Shown here in pieces: positions 1-7,926 of a stretch of 23,783 nucleotides of DNA. The translations under genes were made by a program, and so were the position numbers. Every line of letters starts with the position of its first letter. Position 1 is the first letter of the stretch. Source of the DNA: an uncultured Trueperaceae bacterium (lineage in GTDB: Bacteria > Deinococcota > Deinococci > Deinococcales > Trueperaceae); the NCBI GenBank assembly GCA_937907415.1, contig CALCHY010000118.1, positions 1-23,783 of the forward strand. The letters run 5' to 3'. The notes under the pieces are model-generated. The model searched no databases and was not told the origin of the DNA. It was given only the letters and a program-made list of their open reading frames with translations.

Positions 1-159
1 AGAGCTCGTGGGACTGGCGTGCGTGGTTTGCTGAGCAGACGGATGTGGTGGAGTAGGGTCGGCGGGGACGCTGGCGACCCCCAAAACTAACCGCTGAATA
101 CGACCAAGAACGGCGCCAGGGGACGCGTGAACTACAAGCCGTTCATTGGACAGAGGTGC
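1..159. other. Left-edge stretch without a recognised gene
   Basis: This stretch lies downstream of the last minus-strand gene of the catabolic operon. I see no convincing coding frame and no intrinsic terminator. A GC-rich imperfect hairpin around 75-93 is not followed by a T-run in the operon's direction of transcription, so the operon end is undefined here. Confidence 0.4.
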
Positions 160-1083
160 TCACCCCGCCCCTACGCCAACGAGCGGGTCACCCGCGTTGA
201 TAGCCATGCTGCTGACCGAGAAGAGAACCGTCCCAGCGACCGGGCTAGCGGGAGCCTGAACCTGTACCCCCAACAAGTCGGTGATCACCCCGATCTGCTG
301 CCCTTCGGTCACCTTGTCGCCCGCACGCACGGCCGGGTACCAGCACCCTGTTGCGTCTGCGCGAGACCAGGCCAACTGCCGAACTACCGTCGAGGGGACA
401 CTCGTTTCTGGAGCGCTTTCGATCATTCCGAGGTGGCGCATGCCTCGTAGCGTCGAATCTACGAGCTTGGCGACTACCTCTTCTGGCCATAGGCCCTGAC
501 CGCCCGCCTCGGCTAGAACAGCCGTTACGCCGCGGCCGTGAGCTGCCGCCGTCGTGGTGCCAACTCCGGCGGTCGCAATTGTGAAGTCGAGGCCGAACGC
601 CTGAGCTAACGCACTCGCCTTCTCATCGCCCTCCTGGTGCACTATGAACGGCACGAGGGCCTCAACCAAGTCGCCGCCGTGTAAGTCGACATACGCATCG
701 GCCGCAGAGAACAACTGGGTCACTACCCAATGCGCCAATCGTTCGCTGGCGCTGCCTGCAACATTGCCTGGGAACACGCGGTTGAGGTTCTTGCCGTCGA
801 GCGGGTTGATGTAGATGCTGCGTGCGTAATAGGCCGCCGTGTTCACAATCGGCACTACGACCAGCGTGCCGCTCAGGCCGTCGGTTGGTGTTCGGCTCAA
901 GCGCTGGGCGGCCGCAATCGAAGCGTATTCGGCGCCGTGAATGCCGGCCGTAACAACGAGAGTCGGCCCAGGGAGGGCCCCGCGAACGATGGTGCAAGGC
1001 ACCGCCGGCGCCTCACCCGGGAGAACGTCAAGGGGGCCACTCCACCTCTCGTTCGGCCCAACATCCGGAAGCGAGGCCCTCAC
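160..1083 (-). CDS. AstE/aspartoacylase-family zinc deacylase
   Basis: This 307-residue protein resembles the succinylglutamate desuccinylase/aspartoacylase family. These cytoplasmic zinc enzymes hydrolyse N-acyl amino acids or related amides. The zinc site is visible as GIHGAEYAS (H49, E52) and YVDLHGGD (H135). The family's NLNRVFPG substrate loop lies near residues 99-106, and the likely catalytic Glu is E192 in LAEAGG. The C-terminal third looks like the beta-barrel domain of this family. The start is GTG at 1083, two bases after the TGA of the upstream SDR gene, with a modest CAGGG ribosome-binding site. It is the last gene of the long operon, consistent with hydrolysing an acyl-amide product. 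The acyl donor cannot be read from sequence. Confidence 0.85.
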   Translation of the reverse strand: MRASLPDVGPNERWSGPLDVLPGEAPAVPCTIVRGALPGPTLVVTAGIHGAEYASIAAAQRLSRTPTDGLSGTLVVVPIVNTAAYYARSIYINPLDGKNLNRVFPGNVAGSASERLAHWVVTQLFSAADAYVDLHGGDLVEALVPFIVHQEGDEKASALAQAFGLDFTIATAGVGTTTAAAHGRGVTAVLAEAGGQGLWPEEVVAKLVDSTLRGMRHLGMIESAPETSVPSTVVRQLAWSRADATGCWYPAVRAGDKVTEGQQIGVITDLLGVQVQAPASPVAGTVLFSVSSMAINAGDPLVGVGAG

Positions 1084-1085
1084 GG

Positions 1086-1829
1086 TCAGCCCTGGTCCAG
1101 GGGACGGATGAGAACCTCATTTATGCTCACTCGGCGCGGCTGAGTGACCACGAAACGAATGGCGTTCGCGATGTCCTCGCTTTCGAGAGCTTCCATCTTG
1201 GCGATGTTGCCTTCGTAGAGTGTGCGGGTTGGCTCATGCGGGATGTGCTCAGTGAGTTCGGTCCTTACGACGCCCGGCTCGATGAGGGTGACCTTGATTC
1301 CATCAGTGTTGACCTCTCGACGAAGCGCCTCACTGAAGCCGTTAAGGCCCCACTTAGTGGCGTTGTACCCACCCTGGTTCGGTCCCGCGAAGCGTCCGGA
1401 TACGCTTGAGACGTTCACTATGTGCCCGCTCTTCTGTGCGCGCATCGGGGTGAGTGCAGCACGGCTCGTTATCATGGCGCCTAACAGGTTCACGCGGATC
1501 ATGGCGTCCCAGTCGTCCGGATCGGACTTGTCGATCGGCGACAAGTACATCACGCCAGCGTTGTTTATCAAGATGTCGAGGCGGCCTTGCTCACGCACTG
1601 CGTCGTCGATGCACTGCTGCGCACCCTCCTTGGTGGCAAGGTCGGCGACGACCACCTGCACTTTGGTGCCAAGCGCAGTCAGCTCGGCAGCGAGACTCTC
1701 GAGGCGCTCACGGCGGCGGGCGACCAACACGATAGTTGCCCCCTCCTGGGCGAGTGCGCGTGCTGTTGCCTCGCCAATCCCACTCGATGCCCCCGTTACT
1801 ATTGCCACTTGACCCGTCAATGCTGGCAC
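1086..1829 (-). CDS. SDR-family NAD(P)-dependent oxidoreductase
   Basis: This is a 247-residue classical short-chain dehydrogenase/reductase. It has the cofactor motif TGASSGIG (12-19), NNAG (89-92), catalytic Ser near 141-142 and YNATK (Y155, K159). An arginine-rich stretch after the second strand (ARRRER, 37-42) suggests NADP(H). I chose the GTG at 1829 because GAGGAG sits 7 bases upstream. A longer open frame to 1934 only overlaps the RraA-like gene and would add 35 residues that are not SDR-like. The ribosome-binding site lies inside the last codons of the upstream gene, so translation is probably coupled. It probably oxidises or reduces a hydroxyl group of a pathway intermediate. Confidence 0.88.
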   Translation of the reverse strand: MPALTGQVAIVTGASSGIGEATARALAQEGATIVLVARRRERLESLAAELTALGTKVQVVVADLATKEGAQQCIDDAVREQGRLDILINNAGVMYLSPIDKSDPDDWDAMIRVNLLGAMITSRAALTPMRAQKSGHIVNVSSVSGRFAGPNQGGYNATKWGLNGFSEALRREVNTDGIKVTLIEPGVVRTELTEHIPHEPTRTLYEGNIAKMEALESEDIANAIRFVVTQPRRVSINEVLIRPLDQG

Positions 1830-1833
1830 GTCG

Positions 1834-2403
1834 TTACTCCTCACTGCGGCTCGGTGAGCGAGCCTGCACGATGAACTGCTCAAGTTCAGACTTGTAAGTC
1901 GCCGGAATGACCACGATTCCGCTGCCGTCTGCAACCACGATGTCGCCGGAGACGACGGCTACGCCGTCGATGTGCACTTGCGCGCCAACTACTCCGCTAC
2001 CATCTGCCACGCTTCTGTTCGGAACGGCGCCTCGCGCGCGCACCGTCAGGCCAAGCTGACGGATCTGCGGCACGTCTCGCACGAGGCCGTCCACGACCAC
2101 GCCCGCGGCGCCGCGTTCGGTTGCGATGTTCGCGAGGTTGCCGCCAAAGACAGCGCCGGGAGCGGAGGTGGCGTTGACGATGAGCACCTCGCCCTTCGCG
2201 AGTTGGCTGGCAGTTGCCTTAACGCTGGGAACGTCACCCTGGCCCGCATCGACCGTGCGCGCGACACCCACGAAGGCCTCGGTACCGAGTTGGATTGGCC
2301 ACTGTGAAACGAGTGCCTTGCCAACTCCGTGATCGCTTAGCTCGCAGGTCAGGTCGCCTGTGCCGAGGAGCAGGTTAAGTTCGTGCAGCGCCTGGCGGCT
2401 CAT
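1834..2403 (-). CDS. RraA-like / HMG-aldolase-family protein
   Basis: This 189-residue protein is of the RraA/dimethylmenaquinone-methyltransferase-like fold, which includes HMG/CHA aldolases and oxaloacetate decarboxylases that cleave pyruvate from 4-hydroxy-4-methyl-2-oxo acids. The hallmark pattern G-x20-R-D-x2-(E/D) is present as G88, R109, D110, but the last position is Q113 instead of Glu or Asp. The size and the VFGGN loop fit the family. The ATG at 2403 overlaps the stop of the M32 gene in an ATGA, indicating translational coupling. In this catabolic setting an aldolase or decarboxylase role is more likely than RNase E inhibition, but the missing acidic residue makes the activity uncertain. 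Confidence 0.85.
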   Translation of the reverse strand: MSRQALHELNLLLGTGDLTCELSDHGVGKALVSQWPIQLGTEAFVGVARTVDAGQGDVPSVKATASQLAKGEVLIVNATSAPGAVFGGNLANIATERGAAGVVVDGLVRDVPQIRQLGLTVRARGAVPNRSVADGSGVVGAQVHIDGVAVVSGDIVVADGSGIVVIPATYKSELEQFIVQARSPSRSEE

Positions 2404-3929
2404 ATGGCGTATAGCTCCCGGTACTTGCGGGCGAGGTAATCAAGGTACGGCGCCGCGGTGAGGGACTGACCCGTTGCCCGGACCAGCAACTCGTCCGGGC
2501 TATAGCGCCGGCCGTGCTGGTAGACGTTCTCCTGCAGCCACGTGCGCAGCGGTGCAACGTCGCCCCTTTCCAGCGCTGGAGCCACGTTGGGGTCCTGGCG
2601 CTTAGCGGCTTCCAGCCACTGCACGCTCATTACATTGCCGATGGTGTAAGTACTGAACGCACCGATGAGCCCGGTCGACCAGTGGATATCCTGCAAGCAA
2701 CCGTCCGCGTTACTCGGGACTTCCAACCCCAAGTACTCACGCGTCTTCTCGTTCCACGCCTCTGGGATGTCTGTAACAGCCAAAGAGCCATCCATTAGTG
2801 CCATCTCGAGCTCGACACGCAGCATGATGTGAAGGTTGTAGGTCAGCTCGTCAGCCTCTACGCGTATGAATCCGGGGCGCACAGCATTAACGGCCCGCAC
2901 GAACTTATCGACGCCAATACCTTCCAACTGGGCCGGATAGATCGCCTGGAGCGCCGAGTAGTGGGCGCGCCAGAAGCTGGCGTCACGGCCAACCAGGTTC
3001 TCCCACAAACGTGATTGGCTCTCGTGCGTTCCGTAACTCGTTCCAGCCACCGCGTACAGTCCAACTAGATCAGTGGTGAAGACGGTACGCGCGTAATCGG
3101 GCTTCACACCTTGCTCGTAGAGCGCGTGGCCCGCCTCGTGCAGCGCCCCAAAGAGGCTCATGGGCATCCAGTTTGGGTTGAAGCGCGTCGTGATCCTTAC
3201 GTCATCGCGGGTGAAGGAGATCTCGAAGGGGTGAACCGAACGATCGATTCTGCCACGTTCCAAGTCGTACCCCACCAACGAGGCGAACTGCTCCGCAGCC
3301 TTCAACTGCGACGTAATAGGGTAGTCGCGTTGACTGAGGAAGCTAGTGTCTGGCTCAGCGCCGCGCTCTTTCACTGCGGCAAGCAGCGGCAAGATACCGC
3401 CGCGCAACTCCTCGAACAGTGTTGCTAGCCGCGCCGAAGTCATTCCAGGTTCGTAGGATCCAACGAGTGCATCGTACGGGTGCTCATCAAAGCCGATGGC
3501 CGCTGCAAGCTCGCGGTTCAGGCCCACCATTCGCTCTAGATCCGGTGCGAACGAACCGAAATCGTTGTTCCGCCGGGCAGCTTGCCAAGTCTCGCCGGCC
3601 CGGGCCTTCAGTTCGGCGATGTCGCTAAGCAAGCGCGCCGGGATGCGCCTGAGTACGTCCGTGCCCTCGCGAATCTGGGCCAACTCCGCAGCGACTTCCC
3701 CCACTGCTCCCTCCTCTGCCCTCGCCAGACGCTCCGCGAACTCATCCGAGGTCAGCTGGTGACGCACGATCCGAGTAAGCGTGGCGAGCATCTTGCCCCG
3801 CGCCTCCGCGCCCGCCTTGGGCATTTGCGTGCGCGCGTCCCAAGTGAGGAGGTTGACGGAGCAGAGCAGGTCGTTCGCTTCGGCGATCGTTGACCGTACG
3901 AGGGCAAGCGGCGAATTGGCGTTAGTCAT
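2400..3929 (-). CDS. M32-family metallocarboxypeptidase
   Basis: This 509-residue protein matches the length and motifs of the thermostable carboxypeptidase 1 (Taq carboxypeptidase) family M32, which removes C-terminal residues from peptides using a metal ion in the cytoplasm. HEAGH is at 264-268, and HESQSRLWEN (about 302-311) supplies the third ligand E303. The family's ADE-x-TY-x-LHI-type segment follows further on. The start is the ATG at 3929: it makes an ATGA overlap with the M20 gene and has GGAGG five bases upstream. An earlier in-frame ATG at 3956 would overlap the M20 gene by 31 bases. Together with the importer and the M20 dipeptidase it suggests breakdown of imported peptide-like compounds. 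Confidence 0.92.
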   Translation of the reverse strand: MTNANSPLALVRSTIAEANDLLCSVNLLTWDARTQMPKAGAEARGKMLATLTRIVRHQLTSDEFAERLARAEEGAVGEVAAELAQIREGTDVLRRIPARLLSDIAELKARAGETWQAARRNNDFGSFAPDLERMVGLNRELAAAIGFDEHPYDALVGSYEPGMTSARLATLFEELRGGILPLLAAVKERGAEPDTSFLSQRDYPITSQLKAAEQFASLVGYDLERGRIDRSVHPFEISFTRDDVRITTRFNPNWMPMSLFGALHEAGHALYEQGVKPDYARTVFTTDLVGLYAVAGTSYGTHESQSRLWENLVGRDASFWRAHYSALQAIYPAQLEGIGVDKFVRAVNAVRPGFIRVEADELTYNLHIMLRVELEMALMDGSLAVTDIPEAWNEKTREYLGLEVPSNADGCLQDIHWSTGLIGAFSTYTIGNVMSVQWLEAAKRQDPNVAPALERGDVAPLRTWLQENVYQHGRRYSPDELLVRATGQSLTAAPYLDYLARKYRELYAI

Positions 3930-5314
3930 CGTGCCTCCAGGCTGCCGAGCCGCCACCAGAGACGGGCCCAGGCTTCGAGCCCCGCGCGGAAGCGCTCGGG
4001 GCGGTAGAACTCGTTGGGAGCGTGGATGTCTTCATCGGCCGTGCTGAACGAGAAGAAGATGGTATCGGCGCCAAGCTCCTCAAGAAACGTCGAGCAGATC
4101 GGGATGCTGCCGCCCATGCCGACGACATCGACGGAGGTCTTGAAGATCTCCTGCAGGACCTCGGCGGCGGCAGTCAAGGCCGGGTGGTCAGGGGCAACGC
4201 CGTACGCCTCCGCAGAGTGATCGCCATGGCGAACCTCAAGCGACGCTTGCGGGGGGAGGTTCCGCTCGAGGTGAGCAATGACCTTCGCGGCAACGGTGGC
4301 AGGATCCTGGCCGGGCACGAGTCGGCACGTGATCTTCGCGTGGGCCTCGCTTGGGATGACCGTCTTGCTGCCGGGCCCCTGATAGCCGCCCCAAAGGCCG
4401 TTCACTTCTAGAGTGGGCCGGTACCATTGGCGGGCCAGAGTTCCGAAACCGGGCTCGCCAAAGGTAACGGCACCGACCGCTGCTTCGTAGGCGGCATCAT
4501 CGAATCCGAGGGCCTCAGTTGCCTCCAGTAATTCCTGGCTCGGCCCCACAATGCCTTCATAGAAGCCTGCAACGGCCACTCTGCCTTCGTCGTGCAGGCT
4601 CGCGATAAGCTCGGCCATCACGTGCAGCGGGTTGACCACGCCGCCGCCATGGCGCCCGGAGTGCAAGTCCTTCTTCGCGCCCCGGACCGTGATCTCGAGC
4701 CCGGCCAAACCTCGCGCGCTGATCGTCAGGCATGGGCGTTCAGCACGCCACATTCCACCATCGGCCGAAAGTACGACGTCGCAAGCCAACGCCGCGCGTC
4801 GCTGCGCCACCAACGTCGACAAGTTCGGACTCCCGACCTCCTCCTCGGCCTCGAACAAGAAGCGCAAGTTCAGGGGCGGCTCTTCGCCCGCCTCCGCGTA
4901 AGCCTGGGCGACCAAGATCGGAATGAGCATCGAAGCCTTGTCGTCGGAGATTCCCCGCGCGTACCAGCGGCCATTCCGCTCCGTCAGTTCGAAAGGCGGT
5001 GTGCTCCAAGCCTCTAGGGGATCGGCCGGTTGAACGTCGGCATGGCCGTAAATGAGCACCGTCGGACGGTTCGGGTTGTTTCCCCAAGCACCGACGACTG
5101 CGGGGTGCCCGCCGGTCTCCTCGACCGAGACCTCGATGGACGGCACCGTACGCAGTTGGTCAGCCACCCAGTTCACGGCACGCCTGACATCTGAGGAATG
5201 TTCGGGGTCGGTGCTTACGGACGGGATGGCAACGAACGCCTTGAGCGCTTCAAGGTGCTTGGCGCCGTTCGCCTCTAGGCGCGTTAGCACCGTCTCGAGT
5301 CTCGCGTCGGCCAT
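3926..5314 (-). CDS. M20-family dipeptidase (ArgE/DapE/CPG2-like)
   Basis: This 462-residue dinuclear metallopeptidase has HADVQP (H91, D93), the bridging aspartate region GISDDKA (D124), the acidic EEE cluster (157-159) before VGS, and a dimerisation-domain stretch with DLHSGRHGG. A late His lies in the ADEDIHAPNE segment near the C-terminus. The pattern is that of cytosolic non-specific dipeptidases and carboxypeptidases of M20. The start is the ATG at 5314. Upstream in the same frame the open frame continues to 5485, but that part is arginine-rich and antiparallel to the SDR gene product, so it is not credible. A GGGAG lies 12 bases upstream, somewhat far. The gene begins 8 bases after the SDR stop. 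Confidence 0.9.
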   Translation of the reverse strand: MADARLETVLTRLEANGAKHLEALKAFVAIPSVSTDPEHSSDVRRAVNWVADQLRTVPSIEVSVEETGGHPAVVGAWGNNPNRPTVLIYGHADVQPADPLEAWSTPPFELTERNGRWYARGISDDKASMLIPILVAQAYAEAGEEPPLNLRFLFEAEEEVGSPNLSTLVAQRRAALACDVVLSADGGMWRAERPCLTISARGLAGLEITVRGAKKDLHSGRHGGGVVNPLHVMAELIASLHDEGRVAVAGFYEGIVGPSQELLEATEALGFDDAAYEAAVGAVTFGEPGFGTLARQWYRPTLEVNGLWGGYQGPGSKTVIPSEAHAKITCRLVPGQDPATVAAKVIAHLERNLPPQASLEVRHGDHSAEAYGVAPDHPALTAAAEVLQEIFKTSVDVVGMGGSIPICSTFLEELGADTIFFSFSTADEDIHAPNEFYRPERFRAGLEAWARLWWRLGSLEAR

Positions 5315-5322
5315 GGGAGCGG

Positions 5323-6120
5323 TTATCTCCCGCCGTCGACGGACAGTGTCTGGCCAGTTACCCAGCCAGCGGCGTCGCTTGCGAAGAACATGACGCCGTT
5401 TGCTATGTCGTCGACTGACCCAAGGCGGCGGAGCGCGATGCCTTCGATGAGTTTTCGCTGGCCATCTGGTCCGTAGGACTGCCATTGGCGCTCGGTGGTC
5501 GGGTTCGACCTAACGAACCCTGGAGCAATGCAATTGACCGTGATGTTGGCAGGCCCCAACTCGTGCGCGAGTTGGCGGGTTAGGCCTATGAGCCCGGCCT
5601 TCGCCGAAGCGTACGCCTGGATGCCAGTGAGGCTAACGCCAAGACCAGCGCCGCTTGAGATGTTGACGATGCGCCCGCCGCCTGCTGCCTTGAAGTGGGG
5701 AGCTGCGGCTTGGCTCGTGAAGAAGGCGCCGTCTAGGTTCGCGCCGAAGATCGCGTGCCAATCGTCTTCTGGAACGTCTTCAATGGGTCGACCGACCTGG
5801 CCTAGCACCCCGCCAGCGTTGTTTACGATCACATCCAGCCGGCCGAAACGTGCTGCGGCTCCCTCTACGTACTCTCGAACTGCCAAGCGGTCGCTGACAT
5901 CGACGACCTCGGTTTGAAGCGTTCCGGAAACGTCGCCAACCAACCCTCGCGTCTCAACTAGGCCGGCCTCGCGAACGTCGGAGGCTACGACGTTCGCGCC
6001 GCGGGCGGCGAACGCGAGCGCGATGGCGCGTCCGAAGCCGTGGCCGGCACCCGTAACCAACACGGTGCGGCCGGGGAACGCATCTGCGAACGGTGTGCTG
6101 CTGTCAGCGGCTAGTGGCAT
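5323..6120 (-). CDS. SDR-family oxidoreductase
   Basis: This is a 265-residue classical SDR with TGAGHGFG (23-30), NNAGG (100-104), Ser near 155-156 and Y170-x3-K174. It ends with the usual TGQTLSVDGG segment. An Asp at the end of the second strand (ASD, D48) suggests NAD(H) preference, in contrast to the other SDR in the operon. The start is the ATG at 6120, preceded by AAGGAGG with a short 3-base spacer and overlapping the upstream gene by 17 bases. The closest functional classes are glucose/ribitol-type and 3-oxoacyl-reductase-like dehydrogenases. The substrate is not predictable beyond a secondary alcohol or ketone. Confidence 0.87.
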   Translation of the reverse strand: MPLAADSSTPFADAFPGRTVLVTGAGHGFGRAIALAFAARGANVVASDVREAGLVETRGLVGDVSGTLQTEVVDVSDRLAVREYVEGAAARFGRLDVIVNNAGGVLGQVGRPIEDVPEDDWHAIFGANLDGAFFTSQAAAPHFKAAGGGRIVNISSGAGLGVSLTGIQAYASAKAGLIGLTRQLAHELGPANITVNCIAPGFVRSNPTTERQWQSYGPDGQRKLIEGIALRRLGSVDDIANGVMFFASDAAGWVTGQTLSVDGGR

Positions 6121-7228
6121 CTTCCTCCTTGGACTTGGCTTCTGAGAAGACTTGCCCCCGTCGGACGTCCGCACCTTGCTCGGTTGAACCCGTTTCGGAG
6201 ATCGCTTGGAGCGCCGTCATGTCGCGCGGCCTTAGTCCGTCCTCTACCTCATGGATGAGGTCAACTAGCTTTATGAGGTGTGGAACGGCGATGCCGTGCT
6301 GAACAGCCATTTCTAGGATAGGTAGGAACTGACCGTCCACTTCGGTCTTACGGTGACGAACGGCTAGGTCGCGCCAGACACCGCTACGCGCCTTTGCCGA
6401 CCTGCGGTTAAAGGCCTCCATTGCGTCGAACGAAGCCGATTGCGCAGTGCGGTCTTGACCGTCGGGGGCGAACGCGGCGGGGTCATAGCCGTTGAACCCC
6501 CTGGGCGTCACCCCCTCTGCTGCGGTTACCGTCGAGACCTCGAGCGCTAAGGCGGTGAGGGTGTCCCGTGCGTCTGGGTTCGCCAACACGTCGGCGATGC
6601 TGTCGTCTGTCAGGGCAGTGGCGAAGAGCATTGCGCCGTACGCCATCTTTCCCCAGAGGTAACCCCAGATGTTGTCGGTAGCTATGGCATCCGGTTCCGC
6701 GCAACGCAGAATCGACAGAACGTCGGCCACGCGTTCCGACGTGCGCCCGTCGAGTTCACCCACCACCACGGCGCCGCGCCCCGAGAAGTGAACGACTCCA
6801 GGCTCGAGCACGTCGGCACCGAAGTTCACGAAGGCGCCAACGGTGCGGTCACTGCCGATCTGCCTGCTGATGGTGTGTTCGTTGAGGCCGTTTTGCAACG
6901 ACACTACGTAACCGCCTGGCGCAAGCCTGGGCACTAGCTCGGCCGTCGCAGGGCCGGTGTGGTGCGCCTTCACGCACAGGAGGACCATATCCCAGGTGCC
7001 AGTCACGTCCTGAGGCAGGTAGGCCGGTGCGCTTACGGCGAATTCGGAGATCGGCCCGATGATGCGCAGGCCGTGCTCTCGTATGGCGGCAACGTGGGCG
7101 GCGTCATTGTCAACGAAAGTCACTTCATGCCCCTCGCGCGCCGCGTGCGCGCCGATGGTGCCGCCGATGGCCCCTGCGCCCCACACGAGTACACGCTTAG
7201 GTTGAGGTGCGGCGGGTGCTCCGCTCAC
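6104..7228 (-). CDS. Ketopantoate-reductase-like (ApbA/PanE fold) dehydrogenase
   Basis: This 374-residue protein has the N-terminal Rossmann motif GAGAIGG (17-23), the CVKAHHT and LQNG segments, and the helical ApbA C-terminal domain. True ketopantoate reductases carry Lys-x3-Asn-x3-Asn at the start of the C-terminal domain. Here the Lys is kept (WGKMAYG) but both Asn positions are Gly and Phe. At 374 residues it is also longer than PanE (about 300). I therefore infer a dehydrogenase for a different 2-oxo/2-hydroxy acid, not pantothenate synthesis. The start is GTG at 7228, forming a GTGA overlap with the creatininase stop. The ribosome-binding site is weak, so coupling probably drives translation. 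Confidence 0.82.
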   Translation of the reverse strand: MSGAPAAPQPKRVLVWGAGAIGGTIGAHAAREGHEVTFVDNDAAHVAAIREHGLRIIGPISEFAVSAPAYLPQDVTGTWDMVLLCVKAHHTGPATAELVPRLAPGGYVVSLQNGLNEHTISRQIGSDRTVGAFVNFGADVLEPGVVHFSGRGAVVVGELDGRTSERVADVLSILRCAEPDAIATDNIWGYLWGKMAYGAMLFATALTDDSIADVLANPDARDTLTALALEVSTVTAAEGVTPRGFNGYDPAAFAPDGQDRTAQSASFDAMEAFNRRSAKARSGVWRDLAVRHRKTEVDGQFLPILEMAVQHGIAVPHLIKLVDLIHEVEDGLRPRDMTALQAISETGSTEQGADVRRGQVFSEAKSKEEDATSR

Positions 7229-7926
7229 AGCCAAGGCCCGTCGATGGCGTCTCGCGTTTCCTCGACACCGGCCTGCCAAATGCGGCTCATGACTTCGTCA
7301 TCCTTGAAGTAGGCGCCACCCAGACTGCCGTCGCCGAGTAGCTCGCGGACGCCCTCAGCAGGAAGCAGACGCATCTTGTGCATGTCAGCTAACGGCTTCG
7401 TCGTGGTGGGCAACGCCACTCCCGCCAACCTCGTCCAGGGGAAGTTTTCCATCCACGAGGCGTGTGAGGCTATCGGATCGGTGGCTTGCACGAGTTCAAA
7501 GGTGCGGGGTGCGTTCCACCAGTTATGCCAGCGCGCTTGCATGCCGGGGTTGCGGTTCATCCACTCTTGAAGCACGCCCTGGCCGCTGGAGTTGCCCCCG
7601 TGGCCGTTCACGAACAACACGCGCTTGAAGCCGGTCTGAGCCAGGCTGTCGAGCACGTCTTGAAGAACCCGCACGTAGGTATCTAGCTTGAGAGAGACCG
7701 TGCCGGGGTAGGCCATGAAATACGGCGTAAGGCCGTAGTTAAGGGTGGGGAAGACGGGAACGCCGAGGGGTTCTGCAGCGTCGGCGCTCACGCGCTCGGC
7801 CAAGATGTTGTCCACCGCTAGGCTGAGGTAGGCGTGTTCCTCAGTGCTGCCCAGCGGCACGACCACTCGGTCGTCGCGCTTCAGATAATCCTCTACCTGC
7901 ATCCAGTTCATTTCACTTACCTTCAT
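7225..7926 (-). CDS. Creatininase-family amidohydrolase
   Basis: This 233-residue protein is of the creatininase family, metal-dependent hydrolases of cyclic or linear amides such as creatinine and formamidopyrimidines. The motifs PLGSTEEH (E30, H31), D39 and NGHGGN (H109) are conserved metal-ligand regions. The later motif, usually HAGExETS, reads HASWMENF (155-162): Trp replaces the first Glu and only E160 remains. The start is the ATG at 7926 with AAGGAG seven bases upstream. It overlaps the GntR gene by 14 bases. An alternative ATG at 7911 has a poorer ribosome-binding site. An amide or lactam hydrolysis step in the operon pathway is the natural inference. Confidence 0.85.
   Translation of the reverse strand: MKVSEMNWMQVEDYLKRDDRVVVPLGSTEEHAYLSLAVDNILAERVSADAAEPLGVPVFPTLNYGLTPYFMAYPGTVSLKLDTYVRVLQDVLDSLAQTGFKRVLFVNGHGGNSSGQGVLQEWMNRNPGMQARWHNWWNAPRTFELVQATDPIASHASWMENFPWTRLAGVALPTTTKPLADMHKMRLLPAEGVRELLGDGSLGGAYFKDDEVMSRIWQAGVEETRDAIDGPWL

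Noticed and set aside
75..93. GC-rich hairpin as an operon terminator
   Set aside because: The stem is imperfect with a very small loop, and the A/T run is on the wrong side for the minus-strand operon.
3929..3956. Earlier ATG for the M32 gene
   Set aside because: It would overlap the M20 gene by 31 bases, while the ATG at 3929 has GGAGG and an ATGA overlap.
5315..5485. N-terminal extension of the M20 peptidase
   Set aside because: The arginine-rich translation lies within the upstream SDR gene and is not family-like; the ATG at 5314 gives the usual length.
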